Source: Lomentospora prolificans
Taxonomy: Eukaryota > Ascomycota > Sordariomycetes > Microascales > Microascaceae
NCBI GenBank assembly: GCA_029532625.1
Contig: JARFXM010000002.1
Span: 1,154,402 to 1,218,401, forward strand
Direction of reading: 5' to 3'
DNA length: 64,000 nucleotides
The notes below the pieces were generated by a model, which was given only the letters and a program-made list of their open reading frames with translations, was not told where the DNA came from and did not search any database. Within the stretch, counting starts at the first letter, position 1. Each line of letters begins with the position of its first letter. Below are positions 22,117 to 34,076 of this stretch, one piece after another. A program made the translations under genes and the position numbers.

Positions 22117-23375
22117 ATGCACCTAGAATTGCAACTCTTTGCTTTCGTGGCCGGTGCTCTCTGCTACTTTGGCCATTTCAGTCGAGGCGAAGACCACCAT
22201 GCCGCAACTTACATCCAAGTTCATACTGTCGCATTTTTAACTTTGGCCGCTCTGCTTTTACCGCCTGGTTGAGGCATTTTTACAGGCATGCGTGGACGAC
22301 GTTACCTTTCTGGCCGGGTTATATGCAAGCCTTGTGTGTGTATCACGCATTCCTGAACCTGCTCAACGTCTTTGCTGGGCCATGCGTGGACGGCACGCAT
22401 CACCAGCTTTGATCTGCCTTTTCGCTTCCGAAGAAAAAAACAATTGTACAAGACTTTGCAAGAGTTGCACTGTCAACGTGGCAACTTCGTGCGTATTGCC
22501 ACCGGCGAACTGTCGATTACGCATCCGCACGCAGTTCAGGACATTTTCGGAGCCGATTCAAAGTGTCTCAAGAGTCTGTGGTATGACATTAGTTGGCCAT
22601 AAGATTCCTTGCTCCTTCGTCGGACCCACGCTGGCCACACCGAACTGCATCGAATCTGGAGTTCCGCCTTCTGTATTAAGGCGGTTAGGGCTATGAAGAA
22701 CGAATACAACCGTATCGGAACAAACTCATTGCCAGTCTCGATGCTCACGCCGACCAGTCCCTGGACGTTGACCACTAGCTGGCTTTATATGCCTGAGATG
22801 TCATGGCCGACCTGACATTCGACCATTCGTTTGGCATGCTGAACACCAAGGAGCAACACTGGGCAATCAAAACTTCCCAACAAGGGGATGAGTGTTAAAG
22901 GTCTCCATTTACCAATGTGGGTATTCCGTATCGTGGTCGTGATTCCCGGCAGCCAGAAGGACTTCAAGATTATATTGAAGTATAATCAAGACGAGATGCT
23001 TTCAAGATGGAAGGTTTGTGCCCACTCATTTTCCATATTATCAACTTCATAATACTGAAGCAGCGTCAAACAGACTGAGCCTAAGTATCCAGACATTATG
23101 AGCCACCTCTTTGCGCCATACATGAGCAACAACACGCCTTGGGATGATGCCGCGATAAATCTAATGGCTGGGGAATCGCACCTACTTATCAATGCCGGCA
23201 GGTAAGCCATGCCTGAGTAGTAGAGATTCAGTATGGAGTGATTCACTAAACCCGACCATAGCGACTGCGACAGCCACGCTCGCCTGCAGCTTTGTTTGAA
23301 CTTGACAAACAACACGAATACGCGAAGAAGCTGAGTGAAGCGCTGGAACCCCATGTTTCACAATCACTAGACGCA
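22117..23375 (+). pseudogene. Cytochrome P450, N-terminal two-thirds only, decayed
   Basis: The ATG at 22117 starts a membrane anchor typical of fungal P450s (MHLELQLFAFVAGALCYFG, then two more hydrophobic runs). Through all three plus-strand frames follow ISSFDLPFRFRR, LYKTLQELH, NFVRIATGELSITHPHAVQ, IFGADSKCLKS, IWSSAF, a DVMADL-like block, and the helix-I region LLINAG. A GTAAGC donor at about 23201 and an AG acceptor lead to ATATATLACSF. The relic stops near EYAKKLSEALEPHV. The ExxR motif, the haem-binding Cys loop and the rest of the C-terminus are absent. With many frameshifts and stops it cannot encode an enzyme. Confidence 0.82.
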
Positions 23376-23923
23376 TACAGACCAGACAGAGTCAATCAAT
23401 GGGGACATGCTTAAGATTGCAAAAAAATTAGTCGATAGAGTTCCTTGACTTGTAATACTAGAACCATAAAATATACATTAGTCATTTTTTAATCGTAATT
23501 TTCTAGATTATTACAATATTATCATGAGTAGGTTTTAGGTCGCCGCTTATAACCCACAACCCTCAGCTGGGTTACACCACCCCCCACCCCCTCCCAAAGA
23601 AAAAAAAACTTGATGACTTATTTTTTGAGGCATAGTAGGGCAAATGGGCTGTTTAAATTGACTATACTAAACCTATACCTACTCATTACCCATTACCCAT
23701 TACTAGGGTAACGGGCGGGTGGTGGGCGGGTATTCCGAAGCTTATCTTAGAGACTGTTCAGACGCGAGACCCGCCAGAGTCATTCGTCTTGATCAAATGT
23801 TGAAATTTTACTGGGGGACATTGCAGAGACCGACATCTTGACGTTCCCAGACGACATTGGCTCGTTCCCGTATGACCACGATCGCGCCTACAGGTTCAAC
23901 TGATGGAATTATGGGTGCACCAA
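23376..23923. other. Intergenic with small CCCATTA/GGGCGGG repeats
   Basis: Around 23683-23730 there is CATTACCC three times, followed by GGGCGGGTGGTGGGCGGGTA. This looks like a short simple repeat or the end of a decayed small transposon. No gene is seen. Confidence 0.4.
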
Positions 23924-24025
23924 TTAGGCAACCGGGCCAGCAATCGCACCAGCTAGGCCAATAGCTATAATAATGTGTGTGATGATGGGGGTGGCAATGA
24001 AGCCCGCCATTCCTGCAATGGGCAT
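23924..24025 (-). other. Short hydrophobic ORF, 33 aa
   Basis: ATG 24025 to TAA 23926-23924 encodes a very hydrophobic, Ile/Ala/Gly-rich peptide (MPIAGMAGFIATPIITHIII and on). It has Gly/Ala spacing somewhat like one helix of ISG12/IFI6-type small membrane proteins. It could be the first exon of a longer gene, but no convincing splice donor follows. Coding status is uncertain. Confidence 0.25.
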
Positions 24026-27000
24026 TTTGATGAGTTTAAAAGGGTGAAGTTGGTTTCAGATTTGACTGGGGGTAAGGTTGAGTTCAGTGATATATGATTG
24101 AGTTGGCCTGATGAAAGAATTCTCAAGTCACAGTAGGCCTTGGCCGCCTTTTTATACTTGATATCTGACTTTACCTCCCTCCAGTTGATGGCAGTTCCAT
24201 CTTTGTGACCAGGTGGGTGGTGTAGTATTATTATATAGCTGGTGATGGCTTATAAACTGATAAATAATGTAAGAAGTGGTCATGGTCATGTAGCTGTGTC
24301 TTAATTATCTCTCTGCTAGTACATTTTCCCCTTTGTCTGCTAGAATAATAGTTGCACTCTGGCTCTTATATTGCAGCTGGTTGGGCCTGAAGCGTGGTGG
24401 ATGAGCTGTGTATATGTGGGGAGCTTGGCATCATCACACTAATCACTTTGTAAGGCGTTCTCATTAAACTTATTAATAGCTACACTATCTCTTTGGATCC
24501 CCATCCAAAAAAAGGCTGCATTTCTTTGCAAACTGCTGAGACAGTCTAAACCACTCGCAGTTTGTTAGCTAAAACGCATGAACTCATCACTTATTGTTCC
24601 ATTTCGCCTCCTTGGGTCTACTTACCCATGGACTTCGAGATGCGGTTGGTTCGATGTTGTCACCGCAGAATTCATTTTCTTCTATTCAAGTCACTGGGCA
24701 ATATAAGTGTACACTTAGAAATGCAGTTGGCTGGAACCTATCGCTAAACTATCTAACTATTATCCCTCTCCATCGTACACTTTGGTAAGCCTCTTTGGTA
24801 AGCTTTAGACATGACTGGATAGAGACCGTCGCCTGCTGCCTGTTGTTCCCCCGCTTCATTATCAGACAGTCTCTTCTTAATATGGACATGGCAGCGCGAC
24901 AGCTGAACTCAGTCCACATGAGGCCTTGCCTTCTCCCAACATCGGCTATGAAGGTCAGGTAAACTAACTAGTTCATATTATAGTGGCATGAAAGAGTTTC
25001 GACTCTCTTCTTAAAGAAGTCTCCTACTATGCCGCATCCCCCACCCCGAACACCCTCTTAATATGGAAGCAAGGTTCAATCCCACAGGAGGCTCGAGCAC
25101 AACTTCAAGTATAATATAAGGCAGCCTCTTTCAATCACACATCACATCCTAGGCTATATTACGCTTAGGTTTTGTAAATCCAGCCGAGCCTCGTTTAAGG
25201 TGTATCGGATAATCCCCGAGAAAGACAGCAATCTCAGAGCCCCCTAAACTATAACTGCACAGTGAGTGTGCCTAGATGTGAGATGATGGCGAGCCGGGAC
25301 TGTGGTACAATTTCTACGACTTCGACCGCGGGATAATATTTGCATTCTATTCCTAACCAAGTATAGTATAGGAGTATTGCGGATTATGATAGAGCTAGAA
25401 TGCCTCCAGTATAATGAGTGAGAAAGGGAACACTATTCTTCTCCAGCCTATGAGATATAAGGAAGGGCCAATGAGGTGCGTCTGATCTGTTTAGGGACAG
25501 TAGAAGGGCTTCTTAGCAATGAAGAGTAAGAATCTTATGGGACATAGAAGTCTAAGCCCTAAGAGGATTAACCCTATGAAAAGGTAATGGATAAATATAG
25601 CTGGCTATTCAAATATAGCTACTCCATCGTCACCATAGTGCAATGCCACTCCTCTACTCTACTTACTCTGCAATTTATTCCTCGCATCAACCTTCTAGCT
25701 CTTATTCTATCTTACGATCCAGTAACTACTAAATAATACCTGAAGACATCTTGTGATTCATCTTCTAGTCATAGTTGTTTGTCTTGCTAGTTGTAGCCTG
25801 GCACAATTTCCATTCTGTACATTGCTGGCACCAGCACTCGCCTTTATGAAGCGAGAAGGTATGTATTAGTGAGAAAATTGTAAAGGCAAGGGGAAAGACA
25901 AGGGGGAGAGCCAGAAGACAGAAGAAGGGAGCACAACAGCTAATAGAAAGGGGATAGATGCAAAACACCAGCAAGCACTCAGCTAAACCACCTGCCCTTA
26001 CATGCATAGTTAATATCAGATCTTATATCCAAGAACAATAATATACCTGTAATTATACTTAAGGTCAAAATCAACCTATTCCTGAATCAAAAATGAATAC
26101 TTAGTAGCTTTCTTTCCACCTTACACTGTTTTTCATTTCAAATTCCACCTACTCTTAAAAAACTTCTTCATGCTTCCTCTGAGAATTTTGGCGTAGCCCC
26201 TCTAACAATGTAGTGCAGGGATTAATATATCAATATATCGTGAGAACAGCAGTCTAATTATAACCCTTTGCCAAAGCTAAATAGACTTTAAAAGTTAGCT
26301 TCCACCCTAATGGACTCTTAGGACAAAGACTGTTTCAGCCTCCCATTCCATTTAGGAGAGACTACTACATATCACCCAAGGACAGGACATCCACCCTCGA
26401 GTAGAGTTAGCCCGTAAACCAAGGCTCATCGCACATCCGGCGTTAATCAGATTTGCGCATCCTCTCCATCCCTTTTCCCCCTCCACAGTTACGCCTCCCT
26501 CCGCCCCTTGCGTTCGCTTCTCCTCGCCCTTACAGGTGGCGCTAAACCTCGCGAGTAAAATCAGCAGCAAACGTTAAACAGTAGCGAATCCTAAGGAAGG
26601 ATGAGTTCTATTATATTGTATTCTTCTCCTCTATTATAACATCTAAGATTCTACATATTACCACGCGTGAATTCTTTCTATAGTATAAGGTATGGATGCT
26701 GCGAAAGCGGGCGTGGAAGTGGTTATCTACAGTGCAACAACTTGTAAAAAGCTCACTTTCAGTTAGGCACGGCCAGCGGTATGTTCCAGTTGAAATTTCC
26801 CCCTTTCTGTTACACAACAGGCATTGTTGCACCCTCTCGGCCTTATAAATTCTGTCTAGGGCGACTATAGAAGTCTCTCAGGTGAAGCGTTATCATGGGA
26901 AAATAAGCCTTATCCCTTATCCCACCAGTTAGGAGAAGTAAATAGCACAGGAGAGTTTGTCTCATCCCCAACTTGAGTCAATGACCCATCCAGAAGCGGA

Positions 27001-27560
27001 ATACAGCCGCGAAATCAATACTAGATCCGTAAGAGTATGCATCAATCCCAATCAATAGCGCCTAGGAGTAATCGAGGCCTTATCTGAACACCGAAATGCA
27101 CAAAATGGCACCCTTCACGAACCGCATCGGGACAGTTGCAAGCCACCTTCTGTAGCCCGCAGCCCAACTTACCAAGCTTGTCCTACCCTCTCGGGGGATT
27201 ACTGGATAGTGCCCAATAGCCCGCCCGCAGAACACGCAAAGTTTCAGGACGGCTTTGGCATGAGCACATCAACATCCAATTGCTGTGCGCCAGTGACGCG
27301 CTAGTCGTACGGCGATGCTGTGGGAATGATCACCCCCAGTCAGCGCAGGGCAGGAAAGGAAACAACTGACAGGTTGGATGGTGACACCGTCTTTGTCGCT
27401 CCCTGGCGGGGAAAGAATAAAAACCATGAAATAAATGTCCAAGGCTGTCTCGCTGATTTTTTATTTTTTATTTTATTTTTTATTTTATTTTTCTCTTTTC
27501 CCCCAAGCTCCTAGTTTCCCCCGGCGCACACTTCATCATAATTTCGCTTTTTTTGAAACG
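24026..27560. other. 3.5 kb AT-rich intergenic region, no gene recognised
   Basis: I find no family signature, tRNA or long repeat. The open frames are short and compositionally non-coding. The right end (27460-27520) is a T/C-rich tract with TTTTATTTT repeats that serves as the promoter/leader of the next gene. Confidence 0.45.
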
Positions 27561-29294
27561 ATGATTACAAAGCATCTATTATTCGGTATCACCGTTGTAG
27601 CTTCTTTAGCACTTGCGGCGACCCCGGTGTGCATTATCGGCGCCGGTCCCGCCGGTCTTGCGGCAGCGCAATCGCTTCAGAATAAAGGACGCGACTATGT
27701 TGTTTTCGAGAAGGACCCATCCGTGGGCGGGAAGAGCAAGGCGGTCTACAGAGAGTTAGTTCACACAAGCGAGAAGCTGAAAAGGAAAAAAAAAAATGAC
27801 ACTTGCTAATTAGTACAATCATGATATTTAGTGGATATTTCCACCCGCTCGGGGCTGTCCTGTTCGAAGAAGATACATACGTTGAGACGATGAAATGGAT
27901 TAAGCAGACGGGCGTCCCGTACAACGCTACTGGCTCGACAGAGGACTGGTACTTTGACTGGAAGACTGGCGCCTCTGGTCAAACACCTCCGACGCCAAAA
28001 GATGTTCAGACCGCCCTGGTCTTGGAATATAGACGCTATGCTGAGTTTTGGAATGCCCATTTCAAGTCCTTAAATGTAGCAGGATACAAGGTGAGCTGAA
28101 GGACCTGGTATTTTCCCATGGCGCTGTCAAAACGCTTTTTTTTCGTCTAACGGAGAGAAAATATTGCGTCAGAACGGAATACCTGCAGAGTATCAAATGC
28201 CAGGGGCCGAGTGGCTCGTCCAAAACGGTTACCAAGTCCTCGGCATAATCATGAATCAGGCCTTTGTTACCTACGGTTATGGAGATTATCGGGAAGTTCC
28301 TGCGGTATGGTCATGCCTTCCCCGGGTTTAACTACTGTGAAGCTTTTGCTAATGAGACAAAGCTGTATATGCTCTCTTTTTATACGCCCAGCACGTTGGC
28401 ATATCTACTCGGCCTCGCTGAGGGCTACGCCATAGGTATTCTGTTCCTGTCCCAGGCCGGATCTTTGTTTTCCACTCCTCACTAATGCCCGCCTTCATTA
28501 TTTTTGAGACTTTCACCAAGTTTTTGTACAGCTCTCCAAGACGCTGAAAGGTCAAGTCCACCTCGATACCCATATTGTGCTCCTGAGTGAGTTGAAAAAA
28601 TTACCTCGGCAGAACACTTTGTAGCACCTTGGCTTACCACGCAATCCGTCTAGCTCGTGTGGGTTTCCCCATAGTCATCCACCGCAAGAAAGGCGCATGG
28701 ATCCCAAGCATCCAAGTATGCTCCGACCTCATACTCGCCTTTCCACCCAGCATCCAAGCACTCCAGAGTGCTGGCCTCTTCCTGTCAGCGGAAGAGGAAG
28801 CCCTCTTCTCCGCCGTAACCGTGGTCAAGTACTATGCCTCGGCGGTGGTAATGGGCGGTCTCCCACCAGGCCTGTCATTCTTACCCCTCACCAAGGATCT
28901 ATTTTCCCCCGTCATCCCCGAGGGCCAGCCCATTTTCTTTACGGAATTGCACCCGGGTTCCGGAGTCTCCAACGTCTGGTCGTGGGACGACGCCACTTCA
29001 AATCCAACCGACGTGCGCCGACTACTCCGAGAAACGCTGAGCAAATTCAACAAAGACCCGACGAACGCTACGCAGAAGTCCATACCTGTAAAGGACAGCG
29101 ACATCATTGGGTTCCATGATGTCGTGGACTATTTCCCACACGTGGGAGTGGACGAAATCGCAAATGGGTGGTACGCCAGGTTTAACGCTCTCAACGGGAA
29201 GTCGGATACATATTATGCGTCGGGGTTGAACACTTTTGAGACGGTGGAGTTTGCCATTCGCGCTGGTAAGGACGTGGTGGAGACGTATCTGTGA
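27561..29294 (+). CDS. Secreted FAD-dependent oxidoreductase (flavin amine oxidase-like)
   Basis: The exons are 27561-27754, 27832-28090, 28173-28304, 28363-28435, 28521-28586 and about 28613/28625-29294. Introns 27755-27831, 28091-28172, 28305-28362 and 28436-28520 all fit in phase, several with CTAAC/CTAAT branch sites. The last junction does not fit: exon 5 ends in phase 1 while both AG acceptors (28612, 28624) need phase 2. This suggests a frameshift or an unusual splice. A signal peptide (residues 1-20) is followed by the dinucleotide-binding motif IGAGPAGLAAAQSL with FEKD after beta-2, and GGKSKAVY. The C-terminal YASGLNTFETVEFAIRAGKDVV block is the second FAD-contact region. Relatives include flavin amine oxidases and beta-cyclopiazonate-dehydrogenase-like proteins; the substrate is unknown. 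The enzyme is probably extracellular or in the secretory pathway. Confidence 0.78.
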
Positions 29295-29387
29295 AGGGGG
29301 AGGAAACTCGGTAACATTACTTGTAAAGCTTCGCTCAAACAGGGTACTATTCTTAGGATCCAATGCGACACTCTAGAACTAGTAACA

Positions 29388-29803
29388 GTCTCAGATAATT
29401 GTTACCTCGCGTATGGTGGCGTCATTGCAAACAGGCGTTCGAAAGACGTCAAGCAGACGAAAGTAGCCAACTCTCCAAAATGTATCGCCCTCCCGGTACG
29501 TGCCAGAATAAGACCATCCACAGTCTGCCATCGCCACAATCACTCCAGTGCTCATAGCCAAGAGTGTAAGCTTTGTATCTTCGTCTAGCACCTCGTCTCA
29601 GGGGTCCAGCGATCCAGCGAACCAGAGCTCTTCGTCGTCATACACGGCATCGTCGTAGAGAGCAATGTTCTCCTGAATCGTGCCACCCCACTCTTCGTCG
29701 TCCAGACATTTCCAGCTCCTGCCAAACAACTTCCTAGTGAGACGAAGATGCCCAGACTCAACAGTGCCGAAACTAAAGGTACCGCTGCGGCCAGTCTCAC
29801 TAG
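29388..29803 (-). pseudogene. Possible small secreted protein gene, interrupted
   Basis: An ATG near 29800 starts a good signal peptide (MRLAAAVPLVSALLSLGIF). The continuing frame becomes low in character, while another frame gives an acidic segment (YDDAVYDDEELWFAGSLDP), a TGA, and then DEVLDEDTK and a Trp/Gly-rich tail (CGWSYSGTY) to a stop at about 29391. A frameshift plus a nonsense codon, or unrecognised splicing, would explain this. I do not recognise the family. Confidence 0.35.
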
Positions 29804-30560
29804 AGACCTCGATTAATGTCTAAAGTGAAAAGGCAAACGGGTTGTTTTATCTCCGTCGAACTCTTCAACTCCCCCCCAACCCCAAGTCTATAATTCTTCC
29901 TTTGGCAATACTTTCCCAGCTCCAACTAGGCGCCAAGTATTGCGTATTGCGTGCAGTCTCGGATTTCAAGAGGGGCGCATTTCGAGCGAGGTTTCTTCCG
30001 GGTTAATAATCCCGCATACCCGCATACGGGTGTATGCAGGTCAAGGAATAAACGCTCCTTCCATATGCCAACAAGGTACATCCAGCCCGTCTTTCCCGCG
30101 ACAAGGGGGGAAGCAAGACCACCAAGTCGCAGGTAGTTGTGTTATTATAGAACCGCTGTACTCGTAACACTAGTCTTCTCAGGAGCCAGCCAGTACTGGT
30201 ACATAGCATCAAGGTCCTCGCCGAGCGTTTACTTGTCGCAGAGAACGCTGATGCTGGCCGTAGGGCGAAGAGTAGAATTTAGACCTATAATGAATTTTGT
30301 GTAGAGGCACTGTGGGACCATATGATGCCACCCTTGGAAAATATCAGAGACCTAGGAGATAGCAACCCTTCCTGTAGGGTCTAACCTCAGCTATTAATTA
30401 GATCCCGAGAACTTTGGTAACTGACTGAGCATTAAGCAGAATTGAATAGACCCTATCTTTTACTATTAGTTATACGATTAGGAATGGGTTAGTATAAAAG
30501 ATTAGGAGGTCTAATAGCTTAAGAAACCCATACTCTACTATTAATACCAAGGCTGCTCAG
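29804..30560. other. Intergenic, nothing recognised
   Basis: A short inverted repeat around GCATACCCGCATACGGGTG (about 30014-30032) is the only structure noticed. Confidence 0.35.
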
Positions 30561-32042
30561 TCACCATGGGCTGGAACACCAGCCTCGCCTTGCATAACAT
30601 CAACCACCGCCTTCCCTGTGGAATCACATGGCGCAAAAGAAGATCCCATGGAGACTCGCTTCTTCAGGATCTAGGATAAAGCCGCCGGCCGCATCAGGAA
30701 CCAAATAGCTTTCCTGCCCTCGTACTCCATGCTGTCCTCCCAGCATCAATATCATCTCGAAGACTATATGCAGGCTCTCTCTATGACGCCCTCCACTATA
30801 AGCCTGCCTCCAGGTTCATCCTTCTCCCCACCACCTACTGTAACGATTGACATGACCGCAGTCGGCGCCTTTGCCTAATAATACAATAAAGCAACCGAGT
30901 CCCTTAGCTATGTGAGCACCTACTTCCTCTAATAAAAGAGCGTCCGCAATAAGCGCGAGCTTCCCTCCTAGTTTACCCGCTTTAAGGAGCTAGACCCCTA
31001 TCTGGTTCATTAGAAGATGTTTCTCCCCTGCAAATGGAAGGCTGACCAAGTCACCGCTAGACTGGGGTCCCGCATGGACCCGAACCTTACGCTCGCCCAC
31101 GTCACGCACAACGCCTCGATGATTTTGCTCCACCAGGTCATCGCATTTCCGCTATTGCCGGAGTAGGATTTCTTCAAGCACCACCTTCTAAGCGCGCTCA
31201 GCATCGACACGTACCAGGCCACTGCCATGGAGATGGAGGTGATTCCGCGCAACTTTTGAAGTTCACGAAACAGGGCGAGGAGGCCATGCCGGTGTCCAAC
31301 CAATTTGCGTTTTGCGTTTTATGTTGCGGCGAGATATCTCATGGTGTTTTGACGCGGCCGTGCGGGGGTGGGTTCGGGCTCGAGTCCAGTGGGCGAAGAC
31401 AGGATCCTTGCGCCGGAGTTTCAGACGCTGTTGAACATCTTGCACGACATAGCGAGGAGGTTGTCCAGCCCGCATGGACTTGATTCTAGGAGGAAGGCCA
31501 ACCTAGCCGCCAAGTACGTACAGCAGTTGAATGCTTTGCACGAGAGATGCGTCACAGACGAGCAATACCGCATCTACCCGCTCTGCTATATACCACTAAG
31601 ATAGACCACATGGCGTCTATGTTTGAGAGTCTCAATGGAGAAAACCTTGATGGATTTGAATCTACCCACGAAGCCATAAGTAGGGATCCTATTCGAGCAT
31701 ACGACCAAAGATAGCATCAACACTACCCTGGAGAACCAGCAGGTTCGCCAGCAACCCGAGATGACCCAGGCGACACCACCGGGATTTCCTCAGACGCAGG
31801 AACCAGTTCCACAGCACAATATACCACACATAATCAACTCGACTGTAGGATCCGAAGTAGTCCACTCCCTAACCTCATCTAGTGCGGACAGCTCCAGAGC
31901 ATTTTCGAGCGGAAGTTCAGGGGCCGGCGAGGTAGGGATGATCTCCCAGATGCTCATGGATCAGCAGAATTTAGACGTCGATCGTGTCATTAGCTACGTC
32001 GATGGCATGTTTGGAGACGAGTTTAATGGCGGGACCTGGTGA
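30561..32042 (+). pseudogene. Fungal-specific transcription factor, zinc cluster missing, decayed
   Basis: The middle-homology (fungal_trans) region and C-terminus of a Zn2Cys6 regulator can be followed in the plus strand. Blocks are EDPMETRFFRI, DKAAGRIRNQIAFLP, SAVGAFAY-like, [73 protein letters not shown], and a C-terminal LMDQQNLDVDRVISYVDGMF. Stops replace expected Trp (TGG to TAG after FFRI and after YLVH) and Gln (CAA to TAA twice, CAG to TAG), the type of change RIP makes. There are also frameshifts. No Zn2Cys6 N-terminus is found upstream. A dead gene. Confidence 0.75.
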
Positions 32043-32735
32043 AACATTTGTGAAATGACAAAGACTAGGAAATTCTAAGTTTCGTTCACCTACTCTTATG
32101 GTGTAGTAACTGCTACGCGGTTCACTATAATAATAAGTTAACTGTAGCGAAAAGAAGAAATGGCCCATGTGTGCGTGCAGGTTATTATGTACGAAGTGCG
32201 CAGCAACTGGCTTCAGGAATCGACCTTGGAGTGTCCTCTGCGGTCCCAGACAGCTATTAGTTACGTGCTCGACAATCCGTGGCTGTAAATTGGTAGCAAG
32301 CAAAAGCCTTGGCATCGGGCTCCTTATCCAGGTTGGGACGTTGCTGGGAGTACATTGCCTGGCCCCAAGTGGCCTTTTATTTCCGCGTAGCATCATCCGC
32401 AAGCCGGCAGCCTGCAAGCCTCAGCTGATCCCCGCATTCGGCTCTGTGATTGTGGGAACAGACTTGCAAAATATTGCTAGCTTCCGTGTGGAGTTGCGAG
32501 TTAGTATAGAAGTCTCTTAGTACCTGACATGTCTGGTGTGGGGCCCTGGACTGGATGGAACTGATCATCTCGAACGATGGGGGTGTTTGAAGGAATATTT
32601 AAACGTCAGGTATTCCGTTCCTTTGTTTTTGGTTGGGTTCCTAAAGGATCTTCGTCGCAGGCAAATCATCGCCACCATCTCGTCTCCCTCATCATCTCGT
32701 TACAGGCGATCAGCCCTCGCTCTGTTTTATTCCTC
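32043..32735. other. Intergenic, nothing recognised
   Basis: This is a spacer between two decayed genes in the same orientation. Confidence 0.4.
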
Positions 32736-33720
32736 ATGACTTCTCAACAAAGGCCTAGAGATGAACTTGATATCCAGCCCGCGCAAGAGCAGGTCCGGAG
32801 ATCCACCGATGGAGCAGTCTGCGGAATAAGCCCGCGCAAGTGGTGAAAAACGGTGTCGTCGTTAGTGCGGCCACGAAGTCGCCCAAGAAGAATATCTGGC
32901 TTGCCTGGATGTAAGTAATACATTGTTGACTGGTATTCCAGCCACTGTAGCCAGGAAAAAAAGAAGCACGTCAAAACGCTGGATCGGATCATTCTGCCGC
33001 TCATGTGAGTTTTAATATCCTAGTCCTGTGCTAGTCCTATGCAGACTGGCGCACATGCCCTTAATAGTTTCTCCATGGGTAAGTAATCCAACCGGGGCCT
33101 GCAGCCCTAGGATGGCAGACGCTGGCATTCAGTGGTTTTCGTGGCTGGTGGTTAATAGCTAACAAAACTTTAGACTTCATCAAGTGGCTCGACCAGTCCA
33201 ACATCAACAACGCGTACAACTCTGGCATCAAGGAAGAGTTGGACCTGAAGGGCATCGAGTAAATGTTGGACTTCAGTCTTCGCCTGATCCGAGTCCTTTC
33301 GCTTACACTTAGCTAATGCACCCTTTTCTCCACATTCTACAATGTCGGCTATTACATTATTGTCGAATTCCCAATCATGCTTCTCATCTCGCGACCGAGG
33401 CTCTGCCGCTGGGTCCTGGCCATATGCGAGACTCACTGGACCATCATCACCTTATTATCCAGTGCCGCAACAACAGGACCGGGATGATCTACGGTTTGCG
33501 CTTTCTCATGGGTCTCTTCGAAACCCCCGCCGCTTTCTATTATGATATAGTCACTTTATTTGCTATTGGTTATCAGCGTAAGCTTGGCCCGCTCCCTTCC
33601 TGATATAGCGTGCTCAAGAGCCCCTTAGACGCACGGAGTTCGTCTTTCTACTGGTAATGTGCTACTCTCTTCGGCATGCGCTTGGTAGTTTGTTTAGAAA
33701 CTACCTCAGAGCTTTCCTAG
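32736..33720 (+). pseudogene. DAL5-like MFS transporter, N-terminal third, decayed
   Basis: The ATG at 32736 starts MTSQQRPRDELDIQPAQEQV. A frameshift follows KW, after which VKNGVVVSAATKSPKKNIW continues to a GTAAGT. The next blocks are [32 protein letters not shown] (transmembrane helix 1 region of the allantoate-permease group), YNVGYYIIVEFPIMLLIS, CETHWTIITLLSSA, and GLRFLMGLFETPAAFYYD. A weak trace of the next helices reaches about 33720. The remaining two-thirds of a 12-helix transporter is absent. Frames change at several points that are not introns, so it is a pseudogene. Confidence 0.72.
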
Positions 33721-34076
33721 CGTATCCTTGAAATTGTTCTTCCACTTGAGCATATCGAAACTTCCTCCTTATTAACCCTACATCCGCCTTCTTCCTCAGT
33801 TAGCCAATGAGATACGCCTCTTGCGTTTGAAGCTGTGATCTCCAAGTCATATAGAAGGCGTGTTTGCCCCCAGTTGCGGGTTTCAGCTTCCTGCTGGCGA
33901 TCATTCTACTGGCGAACAAATGGCAGAGCTGTTGGCGGGATTACCACGTGAATTGGAAAAACACTGTCACTATCGTATATACCTGACGACCCTTGAATTA
34001 CAAGCGACACAGAGCGAGAGGCTGCAAAACCAACACCGCCCGCGGTATAGGTAGGATAAATCCGCTACCATCGCGT
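33721..34076. other. Intergenic, nothing recognised
   Basis: This lies 3' of the regulator gene on the minus strand. No feature is seen. Confidence 0.4.

Noticed and set aside
25060..25110. tRNA-like B-box GGTTCAATCCCA
   Set aside because: No acceptor stem, D-arm or anticodon arm can be formed around it.
20808..33720. A functional secondary-metabolite cluster
   Set aside because: No polyketide synthase, peptide synthetase, terpene or indole-prenyl backbone enzyme; most members are pseudogenes.
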